Source of the DNA: Chara braunii
Lineage: Eukaryota; Streptophyta; Charophyceae; Charales; Characeae
Assembly: GCA_003427395.1 (NCBI GenBank)
Contig: BFEA01000089.1
Span: forward strand, 2,246,214-2,284,222
DNA: 38,009 nucleotides
Reading direction: 5' to 3'
In this document: positions 9,391 through 19,349 of the stretch, in pieces
Position numbering within the stretch: position 1 is the stretch's first letter
How the letters are laid out: each line of letters begins with the position of its first letter
Translations under genes and position numbers: made by a program
The notes under the pieces: model-generated
Told to the model about the DNA's origin: nothing
The model's input: only the letters and a program-made list of their open reading frames with translations
The model's database searches: none

Positions 9391-12102
9391 AGTCATGTAC
9401 TGACTCACACAGCAACGCCTTTGTGAGGCATGAGCTTCTTCAAAGCAAGACCTTAGTTAGATTGCCGCCTTCAACCATGATGTCGTCGTTGACCTACACA
9501 AGGCCTCAAGCGTCGAGACATCAAGTTGTAGGCCAATGAAAAATCCTAATGAGCATCATTTTTCCTACTTTAACAGCCTAGGAGCGACCAATGCTATTGA
9601 TGTACAAACCCACAAGCCTTTCAATTCCATCTGGCAACGCAACTACCTTGCACGATCCGCAAGGGCATTGTGAGCATATGTCAAATGTGCAAGCAGCGTG
9701 TTCCAAGCAATCCAATAAAATCATAAATCAGTCAATATGAACCGAAACAAAACAGTAGCGATCACTACTTGTCTACCATTATTGGAAGTTCATCCCGGTG
9801 CTCATATTCTTCGCCTGGATCATGGGAATCGGCGTAGGCGCCCACAATATTAGTCATACCCACAAGTTTCCGACTAAAGGGTAAGAATCTTGGATCTAGG
9901 TACACATCGTATATCAGTTCGCACGTATAATGCTTGTACCAATCCTCGCACTACTAAGGCGGTTTTTATTATTGCTTCTATCACTGCTCGTCCTCCGAAA
10001 GACTCCGCTACAAGAAACTCGAGTACGACGATGCGTAAGGGAGATGAAGGGAACACAAACTCCCGAGCACACTTGACTTCTATATGTGTAACCACTAGCT
10101 CCACCCTTTCAAAAAGCATCTCTCCCGCCTACTTTGCAGCAACCGCCTCAACTTTCCTTAGAGGTCTTGCGAGCAGGCTCCCATATCTCGATGTTATCTC
10201 GACTCTATGAGTAACCCGAAATGATGACGAGGGATACAAGGTTACTCTCATGATTGCACTGTCTTCCTCATCGACAAGGTGAGATTCAATCCAGACAAAA
10301 ATATCCGCACCTAACGACGGACTCCAGCAATAAGTGATGTACTTCTCCTCCTTGACTCATCTTGACAATGATATCTCAAGGTCGTTGTCCTTTTCGACAA
10401 GCCTGACCATGTTAGAATCCTCCTTAGCATACGACATCTCGACTTGCCTCTGCTTTGTTTAGACTCTGCCCATCACAAATTAACGTCCAGCATCATATTT
10501 TTCGTCACTTATATATGACTCGTCTAGTCTAAAACCCATCACTTTCGATGACTTGGACCATCTAATTTTTAAGTGCAAAATAACAGGAATAATATATTGT
10601 TGTAGTACGTATCATATTAGAGAAAGAACAATCGATAAATAAATGATGATGCCATGATAAAAAATAAAATTTTCCAACCATAAAGGTTTTCAGATGCAAC
10701 AGTAACGAGAGTATTATATATTCTATTTCTCAAGTTTTGATAGAAGTATACTGTGTCAATGGGCAGTGTAATCCTTTCTCAAAGGGATAACATCTCATTC
10801 CTGAGTCTCGCTCAAAGATCAAACCTCATTGTTTCTCCTTCCGATTCTAGCACTTGCTCCTTGTAGACCTTTGTCAATAAGGTAGACAACCCCACCATAC
10901 ATGCTTCGGGATGTTATTTCCTTTCATGTGTAGATGAACCCACTTGGCACAAAAATAGTTGGGATTCACCCTGTGCCTCTCCACAGCAGACAATATTTGT
11001 CTCCCTCATATGTCGTGGTCTGACATGGTTCAAACACTTTGCTCCTATTTAGTAGTAATGCCGTCATTTACCACGAAGGGTTAGACAAGAACACCGCACT
11101 ATGGACCAGGAACACAGTTCCGGCGTGGGTCTCACTAGTACTTGCAAGACGAGTTTATAACTTCATCAAAGTCATCTTTCAAGGAAATGATAATTTAAAA
11201 TTGCAACGTTTTTTTTGGTAGACTTCATACATTGACAATTTCTCGGGAAATTCAGTTTCCCAATAAGTTGGTCACTTTATTCACCTCTGAATCCATATCG
11301 GAAGGGGATTTTATGTAACATCTCTACCCTTTTTTTAAAAATCAACTCAAGAATATAGATTCATAATAAAATATATATAAATGGATAATTCAAAGTGACT
11401 AGTTTATATAAACATATTAAGAGGGATTGGATTAAATAAAATAAAATTATATAGATAACTTACGTGACTAGTCTTAAACGAATTAGCATCGGATAGATAA
11501 CATCAAATACATGATCTTATATGAGTCAACACTTAAATAGGCTTACTTGAATGAATTTTAACACAAATGGATGAATTTCATAGATAAGCTCAAAGGGTTG
11601 ATCTCATAATGATTAACTCAAGCACTTCGTTAAATAAAATATTTTTAATTTCCCTTACGGGAGTCTTTAGGTAAGACGAGAATGATTCTTCCTAATCTAA
11701 GTTATTTCCTAGCGCTAGCGTACCGTGACACTGTCATGACAACTTAGGTAGCTTAGCGGTTGTGTTCAAGTACCAAAGATCCTTGCTCGGGTAACCGAAC
11801 ACGCAGAGTCGTATCATTGCGAACTGTCAGTCTAAGGAATTTGATACGCACAACCTCGTTCGTATTACTTTATAGTACCTCGATCAGCAAATTTATAATT
11901 GTAGTTGTCACTACTAGGTGTCAAACTACACTTGCGCTCCTACCAGGCACTGCCATTCAATGTATAATCTCGTCACAACCTTCAACATACCACTCGTCAC
12001 TCACCTCTCTAACATAATTAGCAAAAAATATCGTTTTGTCAGGATCATCAGCCCACTTCTACCTTGAGTTCGTTCACTAAGGACCCCGGTAGGCAGCCGA
12101 GA
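9391..12102 (-). other. Leader / 5' interior of the minus-strand element, no clear gene
   Basis: This 2.7-kb stretch lies between the primer binding site and the gag remnant. An 81-codon minus frame at 9,874-10,119 (starting MLFERVELVVTHIE) is the longest on that strand but has no domain I recognise. It could be a decayed gag N-terminus. The part at 11,300-11,650 is very AT-rich. Otherwise nothing is recognisable. Confidence 0.4.
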
Positions 12103-12120
12103 TCCCCAGCAACGGCGCCA
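12103..12120 (-). promoter_or_regulatory. Primer binding site, tRNA-Asp type
   Basis: Minus strand TGGCGCCGTTGCTGGGGA. It differs at one base from the exact complement of the plant tRNA-Asp 3' end and from the site at 26,332-26,349. It starts two bases after the LTR end at 12,123, the normal spacing for first-strand priming. Confidence 0.9.
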
Positions 12121-12235
12121 CCCGTCGAGCGCATCGGTCCCACAACGGAGACCCTCCCCACCACGTCATGCAGGATTTTACAGGGATTGTCACGTAGTGC
12201 GTTTGCTACTTCAGTCGAGTGCGTCAGCCATATCT

Positions 12236-12271
12236 CTCACGAATCCCTACGACAGGACGGGGCCACGCGAG
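12236..12271 (-). promoter_or_regulatory. Conserved LTR-terminal hairpin (copy 1)
   Basis: Outer arms CTCACG (12,236-12,241) and CGCGAG (12,266-12,271) pair on the minus strand with one G-U. Inner arms CCCTA/CGGGG are partly paired. It corresponds to the hairpins at 17,895-17,930 and 26,152-26,188, about 110-145 bp before each LTR end. Confidence 0.55.
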
Positions 12272-13905
12272 GTACAACTTACCTCCACGAGTGAGAGTTG
12301 TCACCATCCCTTAGGTGGGCGTATCCCCGCCGAGCTACCGAACCACATGCGAAGGTTTTTCGTATGCAATTGCAAAGGTGACCCTACCGATGACGTTTCT
12401 CGTTCGTTACAGCCACATAGGGGGAACGTGCGGTTAACGCCCGGATCGGACCCGTGAGGGAATCATTGCCAAAGGCGATGATCTCTCGAACTCGACCCTA
12501 CACCGGTCGAGTAGGACGGTAAAATTTAACCACGCGATGCATCTCACGAAAATAAAAATTGAACTTCGTATGTAAATCGCGCCTAGTCCCTTGTTCATAT
12601 TAGACCCATAACTTTTATCGAAAGAATTATGTGGATTTCGCACACGAGACTTCTGAATAAATATTGTGGTGATGTAGATTTTGTTATATTGACCATCAAT
12701 GCATGAAAATACAAGCGGTCACAAGCATGGCATACTACATGATTCCTATAACCAAGTGGTCCTCAAGGATTTTGAGGATGATCACTTTCGACATTCAAGT
12801 GTTGGCCAACACTCATCTTGAAGGGGGTACTCTCTTGTTGTAGAACAATCGTGGAAGCGATTGCGAGATCTACCCTCTTCTGACCCTTTGTAGCAGTTGA
12901 AAAAACCTCAACACTAAAAGTGGGGTTCAATCATCCAGGGTCTTGAAAGGGGTTAAAGGGTTTGACTTTGACAGGCGCTACGGATCTTAATATTTCACTA
13001 TAAAAATTCTAAGAAGAAAAGGATAGAAAAAAAAATATATTTCCTCTTAATACAAAAATATTTAATCACTACGCACGGTCTCAAATGGGTTATGCGGATA
13101 CAAAAAACATAAATATAACCGGTTATGAGATACGATACGATTACTCTTACAATCACGGTGTGGCTTCCTTCAAAAATATACATATGATCGCAAGAAAAAT
13201 CAAATATATCTTTCGACTCACAAAACATACCTGTCAAAGTTTTCAACATCAACAAACCACGCGCTACACGGGGTCAACTTCAACTACTCTCTACACTCAC
13301 ACCCATTTGCCTTATCCACACAAGCCCCAACCTTTGTCCAACCTTCCAAAATAAAAAACACTCAGTCCCTTTTTAAATGGTCATTTAATAGAAGTCCGAG
13401 TAAAAACTCAAAGAAGCAATCAACCCACAGGGGCTCAGACCTTACGTTGAATAACGAGAATGAATTAGAGTTGAGTTGGAAACCGACCTGTTATCAAAAA
13501 ATGTAACAAAATTTTATCGTCATAAAATAAGGCTGAAACTAATTAAGCTTTAAATCAATCTAAGTAAAAATAGCATGCAACACAACACAAGTTGGTGTCC
13601 AAGCTATGCCTGAGTGGGTTTAAAACATTCATATCTTTCTTATTTCTCCTCCGATATTTGTTTGAGAGTACCAGGAATTTCGGCAATATCTCCCAAAAGT
13701 GCGAATAAACTATCAAACCTTCAAACCTCTAAAATTATTTAACTCCTCTGAATTTCAGGAAATTTCGGCAGTGGTTATATCTTCCCTAAGTGCGAATAAA
13801 CTGTCAAACTTTCAAAGCTCTAAAATTATTGAGTTCCTCTTAATTTCAAGAGATTTCGGCAGCGCTTCCTGCAGAAAAAGTGCCTTTGCGGAATTTATAT
13901 AAGAC

Positions 13906-14094
13906 CTAGGCTACCAGAGTGACCCGGGGTCATTTGCCTGGTCGGGCCAAAAAAAAAAAAAAAAAAAAAAAAAAAAGTGATAATTTGTTTTTGAAATCTA
14001 TTTGTTATTTTAAATGTGGTAAAGAATTTCAACGTGACCCTCGGACAAAAGTTGTTCAGTTTATTTTTTTGCATAACATAGTTTTTTTCGGACG

Positions 14095-14125
<31 letters not shown>

Positions 14126-14189
14126 GACCGTCCTTGGTCCTCGCAAGGGCTGGTCACCCGGGACTCGGGCGGCCCGACTGGTAGCCTAG
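13906..14189. mobile_element. hAT-like MITE with poly-A/poly-T interior
   Basis: The 12-bp terminal inverted repeat CTAGGCTACCAG occurs at 13,906 and as its complement ending at 14,189. The element is flanked by identical 8-bp direct repeats TATAAGAC (13,898-13,905 and 14,190-14,197), the signature length of hAT transposons. It is 284 bp, non-coding, with a long A run near the left end and a long T run near the right end, so the interior can also fold back. It is absent from the matching positions of the two plus-orientation LTRs. Lys/Phe-only frames across it are artefacts. Confidence 0.9.
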
Positions 14190-14561
14190 TATAAGACTGA
14201 ATATAAAGTCTAGAAATGATCTTCTAATTTTAAAAGTCAAATCTTGTCTACCTCCCCGATTTAGTAAAACTTTAGCAATATCTCCTTCAGAAGGTAGGTT
14301 TCCAAGATTTATACTAAGTCAAATACGAACGTAAGATAGAACTTGAATTATGCCATGACAAAATTTAACTAACTATTTAGATTTGTAGAAATTTCGACAG
14401 CGCCTCCTGTAGGAAAAGTGTCTTTCCAAAATTTATATAAGTCTAAATACAAAATTTAAAAGTAACTCTGACTTCACAAAACCATTTTTTGTCAAACTCT
14501 TTGAATTAGTAAAAATTTGGGCAATATCTCCTTTGAAGAAGTAAGTTTCGTATATTTATAC

Positions 14562-14854
14562 CTACGCAGCACCGTGTTCGTGTTCGGAGGCGAACGCGAA
14601 CATGTTCGCCCAAAGGCGAACAAGCGCCAAAAAACGTCCGAACGCAAACATAAAAATATATATAAAAAAACAAAAACCGTTATCAGAAAAATCTGAAAAA
14701 TAATTATGTTATGTAAAATAACAATACAAGCAACTTTTGCTTTGGAGTCATGTTCAAATTCGTAGCCAATCATGAACGTGAGTTGTTCGCGCAAACGCAC
14801 GAACACGTTCACTCGAACGTGAAAGGGCGCGAACACGTTCGCCGCGCTACCTAG
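14562..14854. mobile_element. hAT-like MITE rich in GTTCG/CGAAC motifs
   Basis: An exact 8-bp direct repeat ATTTATAC flanks it (14,554-14,561 and 14,855-14,862). The imperfect terminal inverted repeats are CTACGCAGCACCG and, on the complement, CTAGGTAGCGCGG, with subterminal CGAACATGTTCG/CGAACACGTTCG-type clusters. It is 293 bp and non-coding, and it splits an LTR subrepeat that is uninterrupted in the copy at 15,850. The termini share CTA-x-G-x-AGC character with the MITE at 13,906. Confidence 0.85.
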
Positions 14855-14975
14855 ATTTATACTAAGTGATATATAAACTCAGACAAAAGTTTAACTTTGT
14901 AAAAAATAAATATTTCACTAAATCATTCGATTTGTATAAATTTTGGCAACACTTCCCTTAGCGAAAGTGGTTTTT

Positions 14976-15420
14976 GACTGAAGAGTAAGCAATGTGGCTT
15001 CAGTTTGGATCAGTCTGAAGGCACGCACATAACAAGAAACCTGAGAATATGAGTTTGTCTATATATACATATGTATTATACTATTTGAACAAGTTAGTCA
15101 GACAATGTAGCTTCGGTTTGGTCTGACTACAGTGTATCACAAAAAGATAAGATAATACTTAATTAAGAACATAACGAGTACAATCAAAGGAGGACTAAGC
15201 AATATGGCTTCAGTTTGACTCGGTCTTAGTCTTCAAAAGATTAAAAGATTCAGATAGTTATTATAACAAGAATATTAAACACTTGGCAAAATTAGACAAC
15301 GTGGTTTCGGTTTTGTCTAGTTAACTGCGTAATGAAGAAATAAGTAGTTTTGTCCATTCGTTTTGTGTATACAAAGGCAAAAGGTCAAGCAATGTGACTT
15401 CGGTTTGGTTTAACCTTCTT
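14976..15420 (+). repeat. Array of five hairpin units, core GCAATGTGGCTTCGGTTTG
   Basis: Units are centred near 14,995, 15,112, 15,212, 15,306 and 15,400, about 100 bp apart. Each has the core RCAATGTGGCTTCGGTTTG-like sequence between arms that differ in sequence but pair: GACTGA/TCAGTC, TAGTCAGAC/GTCTGACTA, GACTAAG/CTTAGTC, AATTAGAC/GTCTAGTT (one wobble) and AAGGTCAA/TTTAACCTT (imperfect). The array occupies the same place in its LTR as the array at 22,974-23,800, just upstream of the subrepeat block, but has a different core. Confidence 0.8.
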
Positions 15421-15719
15421 ATGTGATATGTAAGTTAGGGTATTGGGGTTTATCTAGCTGGAAGACGATGCACTACTTAGGTGGAAATAACTTGAGGTTT
15501 TTGTGAGAGTACTTACTGATTGTGGTATGGACCTACATATAGTTGTATGTCAGCTTTACTTGTTATGAGCTTCAACTTTGATAAGTAGTTACTTTAGATG
15601 CTCGCCACATGCCGAAGCTAAAGAAGCTAGTTCCATTTCTGTATTTTCTGAGCTAAATTTATTTTTCATACTTAGATTAAAATTTTGCATTTTTTTATAT
15701 AACTTTATTTCTTATTCTT

Positions 15720-16490
15720 GGTTTTATATAAATTTTGGAGAAGCACTTTCGTTACAAGAAGTGCTGCCAAAATTTTTGCAAATCCAAGGAGCTAGTTAAA
15801 TATTTGTCTTTTACAAAGTTCAACTTTTGTCTGAGTTCATATATGGCTTGGTATAAATATGGGAAGCTTACTTCTCTAAAGGAGATGCTGCCCAAATTTT
15901 TAATAATTCAAAGAGTTAGACAAAAATTGGCTTTGTAAAGTCAGAGTTACTTTTATATTTTGTATTTAGTTTTGTATAAATTCTAGAATGACACTTTTCC
16001 TACAGGAAGTGTTGTCGAAACTTTACAAATCTACAGAGTTAGTTAAAATTTTCCTTGGTAGAATTTAAGTTTTATCACGAGTTCATATTTGACTTAGTAT
16101 AATTCTGGGAAGTCCACCTCTCTAAAGGAGATGTTGCCAAAGTTTTTACCAAATCAGGAAGTTAGACAAAATTTAACCTTTGAAATTAGAAGATCGCTTT
16201 CAGATTGTATATTCAGTTCTTATATAATTTTGCAAAGGCACTCTTCCTACGGGAAGCGCTGCTGAAATCTCCTGAAATTCAAAGGAGTTATATATTTTTT
16301 TAGCTTTGAAGGTTTGACGGTTTATCCGCGCTTAGGGAAGATACTATCGAAATTTCTAATACTCTCAGACAAATATCAGAGCTGTGAAGATACTATCGAT
16401 TTTTTTTTAGCTTTTTAGCTTTGAAGGTTTGACGGTTTATCCGCGCTCGGGGAAGATACTATCGAAATTTCAAATACTCTTTGATAAGAA
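15720..16490 (+). repeat. LTR subrepeats with GGAAGCGCTGCCGAAATTT motif
   Basis: Seven degenerate units start near 15,722, 15,855, 15,970, 16,097, 16,222, 16,318 and 16,436. Most contain TATAAATTTTGG, a short hairpin such as AGCACTT...AAGTGCT or ACACTT...AAGTGT, then a GCCAAAATTT/GCTGAAATC-like phrase and AGTTAG. The final two are shortened and start GACGGTTTATCCGCGCT. Confidence 0.75.
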
Positions 16491-17894
16491 TATTTCATAC
16501 TCACTCAAGCATAGCTTGGGGGATGACCTGTGTTGTGTTGCAGGTAATTTTTACTCAGATTGATTAAAGGTTTGACTAACTTCAGCATGATCCTACGAGG
16601 ATCGACTTCTGTTATCGTTTTTTATATCAAGTCGGTTTCCGACTCTACTCTAATTCATTCTCGCTACTCAACCTAAGGCCTTAGCCCATCTGGGTTGAAT
16701 TGTTTCATTGGGTTCTTACTCAGACTTTTATTAAACGGTCATTTAAAAAGGGACTGGGTATTTTTTATTTGGGAAGGTCGAACAAAGGCTGAGGTTTGTG
16801 TGGATAAGGTAAAGGGGTGTGAGTGCAGAGAGAGGTTGAAGTTAACCCCGTGTAGTGCGTAGTTTGTTGATGTTAAAATTTTTGATGTAATTGCAGGTAC
16901 GTTTCATGAGTCGAAAGCCTGATTTGATTTTGTCTTCAATCATATGTATATTTTTGAAGGAAGTCACTCAACGATTGTAAGAGTGATCGTCTCGTATCTC
17001 ATAATCCGTTATATTTATGTTTCTTGTGTTTGCATGACCTATTTGAGACCATGCGTAATATGATTAAATAGTTTTGTATTGTGAGAAAAGGAAGATCACT
17101 TTCTATCCTTTACTTCGTATAATTTTATAGTTGGAAGTTAAGGTCCTTAACAAATGTCAATGTCAAACCCGAATCTCTTTCTAAACCCTAGATGATGGAA
17201 CCCTGCTTTCATTGTTAGGGGTGTTCAGTCGCTACAATGATAGTTGTTTAGGGTCAAAGCCCGACTACCACTTAACTAAGTAAGATGCAGAAGAGGGTAG
17301 ATCTTGCAATCGCTTTCTTGATGGTCTTACGACAAGAGAGTAACCCCTCAAGATGCGTGTCAACCAACATTTGAGTATCGAAAGCGATCCTTTGAATCCT
17401 TCAGGACCTTCTGGTCATGGGAACCACATAGTACGCCATGATTGTGACTGCTAGCGTATTCATGCATGGTTGGTCGATTTAACAAAGTCTACGTCTCCAC
17501 GATATTTATTCATAAGTCTCGAGTACGACACCCACCTTATTATTCCGATAAACGTTATGAGTCGAATATGAACAAGAGACTTGCTGAGATTTTGGTACAA
17601 AGTTCGATTTTTTTTTTTTTTTTGCGATGTATTGCGTAGTTAGATTCGACCGTCCTTTTCGACCGCTGTAGGATCACGTTCGAGAGATCAGTCCCTCGAG
17701 TGATGATTCACGCACGGTTCCAATTCGGGCGTTAATCTCGGGTAACCGCTATGCTACAGCGTACGAGAAACGCCCTCGATCAAACCACCTTTACGATTAC
17801 ATATAAAAAGTCTTCGCATGTGGTTCGGCAGCTCAGCAGGAATACACCCACCTAACGGATGGTGACAACTCCCACAGGTAGAGGTAAGTTGTAT

Positions 17895-17930
17895 CTCGCG
17901 TGACCTTATCCTGTTGTAGGGGTTCGCGAG
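17895..17930 (+). promoter_or_regulatory. Conserved LTR-terminal hairpin (copy 2)
   Basis: Outer arms CTCGCG/CGCGAG pair perfectly. Inner arms CCTTA/TAGGG pair with one U-G wobble. The loop is TCCTGTTG. Equivalent hairpins at 26,152 and 12,236 keep the fold despite base changes. Confidence 0.6.
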
Positions 17931-18037
17931 AGGTATGCTTGGCGCACTCGGTCGGGGCAGCAACCGCTCTACGAGACAAGTCCTGCAAAAATTATGTGTG
18001 ACGTGGTCGTCCCCCTGTGGGACCGATGGGCTCGACA

Positions 18038-18444
18038 CCGCCCTTCTTCGTCACACGAAATATACGACCACAGACAAACTAGGTCCGTATTAGGACAAAA
18101 AAAATAAATAAAAAAATCAACAAAATACGCCATCGTTTTGGGAAGACGGACGAACCCTTTGCTTTTTTCGATTTTGGCCAAACACAACTCCCATCATTTA
18201 CAAAACAAGGTGAGATACGCAAAAATCCGTAATTTTACTGACTGTAAGTAGGATGGGATGAGGCCTTAATGCTTATCGTACCCTGAGGCGCGTTCGCATT
18301 TTTCCATCTTGCATTCACAATTGTGTCCACTCTACAATGTTGCGTGGCTAAAGGGGGGCAAACTGTCTGGAGGGCGACTGTCAAATTTATTTTGGCAGTC
18401 ATCGCCGTCGAAATTTTCAGCCTTTCGACAGCGGTGTGGTAAGC
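18038..18444. other. Unique spacer, nothing recognised
   Basis: Flanking DNA after the LTR end at 18,037. No gene, RNA or repeat is recognised apart from a 32-nt palindrome-like stretch beginning at 18,432 (GGTGTGGT ... ACCACACC), which overlaps the start of the next feature. Confidence 0.4.
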
Positions 18445-18837
18445 CCTAAAGGCCTCACCACACCTATGTCGAAAACTCTTTTTTTGACATTTGTGCACCA
18501 GTGCACTAGGTTTCGAGTTTTTTTCCCCCAAAACTTTTCGACACGTGTCATGTATGAGTTTTCGACAATCACCGTTTCCAACTCGAAACCGCCTGCCTGC
18601 AGTGGGCCAAAACTCGAAACCACAATAGGGAGCTTATGAAAACAAGCAACTTTTTGACGAGTGTCAGAGTCGAGGCGCTGTGGAAATCTTGTCTTTAGTT
18701 CCACAACTTCAAAACCCGCCGAGTCGAAATGAGTTGTGTGGCGAAAGTGTTTTTTTTCTAACCTACCAATGTCGAAAAATGTCTGACAACTATCGAAAAT
18801 TGAGTGTTTTGGACACTGGTGTGGCGAGCCCCTTAGG
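18445..18837. mobile_element. Candidate TIR element, 393 bp
   Basis: Left end CCTAAAGGCCTCACCACACC and right end (as complement) CCTAAGGGGCTCGCCACACC are imperfect inverted repeats that continue inward with TATGTCGAAAAC versus AGTGTCCAAAAC. The interior repeats TTCGACAC and ACTCGAAAC-type phrases. I see no clear target-site duplication, so the termini may be off by a few bases or the element may be old. A 151-codon minus frame inside has no domain and runs through the inverted repeats, so it is not called. Confidence 0.5.
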
Positions 18838-19119
18838 CCTGGACCCCACAAAAATTCCCTTAGAGAATACATCTGCCCAAAAAAAACGGTGGAAGAATTT
18901 TGGAAACTCTAAAAACAGTTATGCGGGGAACCCATCGAGGAGTGAGATTTGCGGCAAAATGATGTCAAGATTTCCCTGATAGGAAACTCCCATGCCATTG
19001 AATGGTCCTGAAGTGGTGAAAGGTCCAGACCCTGAAGACCACCTGTTTAGGCAGGCTGCATTCTGAAGTGGTGCAGGGTGTCATGAAGTGCTGATGAAAA
19101 ATACGACTGTTGTTAACCT
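18838..19119. other. Spacer with unresolved LTR start
   Basis: The 5' end of the plus-strand element's LTR should lie in or near this stretch. No TG preceded by a recognisable 5-bp target duplication could be fixed. GAAGTGGTG is repeated near 19,009 and 19,065. No coding content. Confidence 0.4.
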
Positions 19120-19171
19120 TCTCTCCCGTTTTGTCTGTCGTCCGACTTTGAGCGGGGCAGTGTCGGTGCGA

Positions 19172-19189
19172 ATACCCTTATAAGGGTAT
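19172..19189. promoter_or_regulatory. Perfect 18-bp palindrome with TTATAA core
   Basis: ATACCCTTATAAGGGTAT is a perfect palindrome near the left end of the LTR. The homologous place in the minus-strand LTR (about 6,458-6,474) keeps AAGGGTAT but not full symmetry. It could be a dimeric protein binding site or a TATA-like box. Both are inference. Confidence 0.4.
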
Positions 19190-19349
19190 CCGCCCTGGTT
19201 TTTGCAAATGACAGAAAAATGGGTTTGGTCGGCATAAGCCGGGCGAGGTGCGACGGAGTCCAGGGCCCGTCCTGACTAAGTTAGAGGGTATGTGGGCGCG
19301 CAGTTTTAAGGCGCGCGTGTGATTTTTCTGGTTGAGGGAGCGGTCGGTC

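Larger units (their letters stand above)
12123..14972 (-). mobile_element. 5' LTR (3' part) of the pol-less element, truncated
   Basis: The minus strand ends GCTCGACG (12,123) just before the primer site, where related LTRs end GCTCGACA. From there to 14,972 it is collinear with the plus-strand LTRs at 15,740-18,037 and 24,090-26,329. Shared landmarks include the terminal hairpin at 12,236-12,271, GTTGACCCCGTGTAG, ACTTCTATTAAATGACCATT and the TTTCGGCAGCGCTTCC subrepeats. Homology stops abruptly at 14,972, where the oppositely oriented LTR begins, so the LTR's own 5' part is missing. Two MITEs are inserted in it. Apparent frames in this block are not conserved in the other LTR copies. Confidence 0.8.
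13680..14990 (-). repeat. LTR subrepeat array (TTTCGGCAGCGCTTCC type)
   Basis: Degenerate units of about 110-130 bp carry TTTCGGCA-x-x-x-CTTCC on the plus strand near 13,678, 13,762, 13,856, 14,265, 14,388, 14,513 and 14,940. They are followed by AAAAGTG-type and TTTATA-type phrases. The array is interrupted by the two MITEs. The same array lies in plus orientation at 15,720-16,490 and 24,090-24,420. Confidence 0.75.
14973..18037 (+). mobile_element. Partial LTR, plus orientation (solo or relic)
   Basis: This is collinear with the LTR ending at 26,329: hairpin array, subrepeats, GATCCTACGAGGATC (16,590 and 24,656), AACCCCGTGTAGTGCGTAG, ATTGCAGGTA (16,891 and 24,965), the terminal hairpin, and an end GGGCTCGACA at 18,037. 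No primer binding site follows (CCGCCCTTC instead), so it is a 3' LTR end or a solo LTR, not a 5' LTR. Its left end abuts the inverted LTR at 14,972 without a TG start or a matching 5-bp target duplication, so it is truncated. Confidence 0.8.

Noticed and set aside
13895-14146. Frames made of Lys or Phe runs
   Set aside because: They are translations of the poly-A and poly-T tracts of a MITE.
14973-18037. Complete solo LTR
   Set aside because: No TG start and no 5-bp duplication matching CCGCC after 18,037. The left end is cut at the junction with the inverted LTR.
17754-18038. Protein-like similarity between translated frames at 12.2-12.5 kb and 17.8-18.0 kb
   Set aside because: It simply reflects nucleotide homology of inverted LTR copies. 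The same strand relative to the LTR is not open in the copy at 26 kb.
18417-18872. 151-codon minus-strand frame
   Set aside because: It spans the whole candidate TIR element including both inverted ends, and has no recognisable domain.
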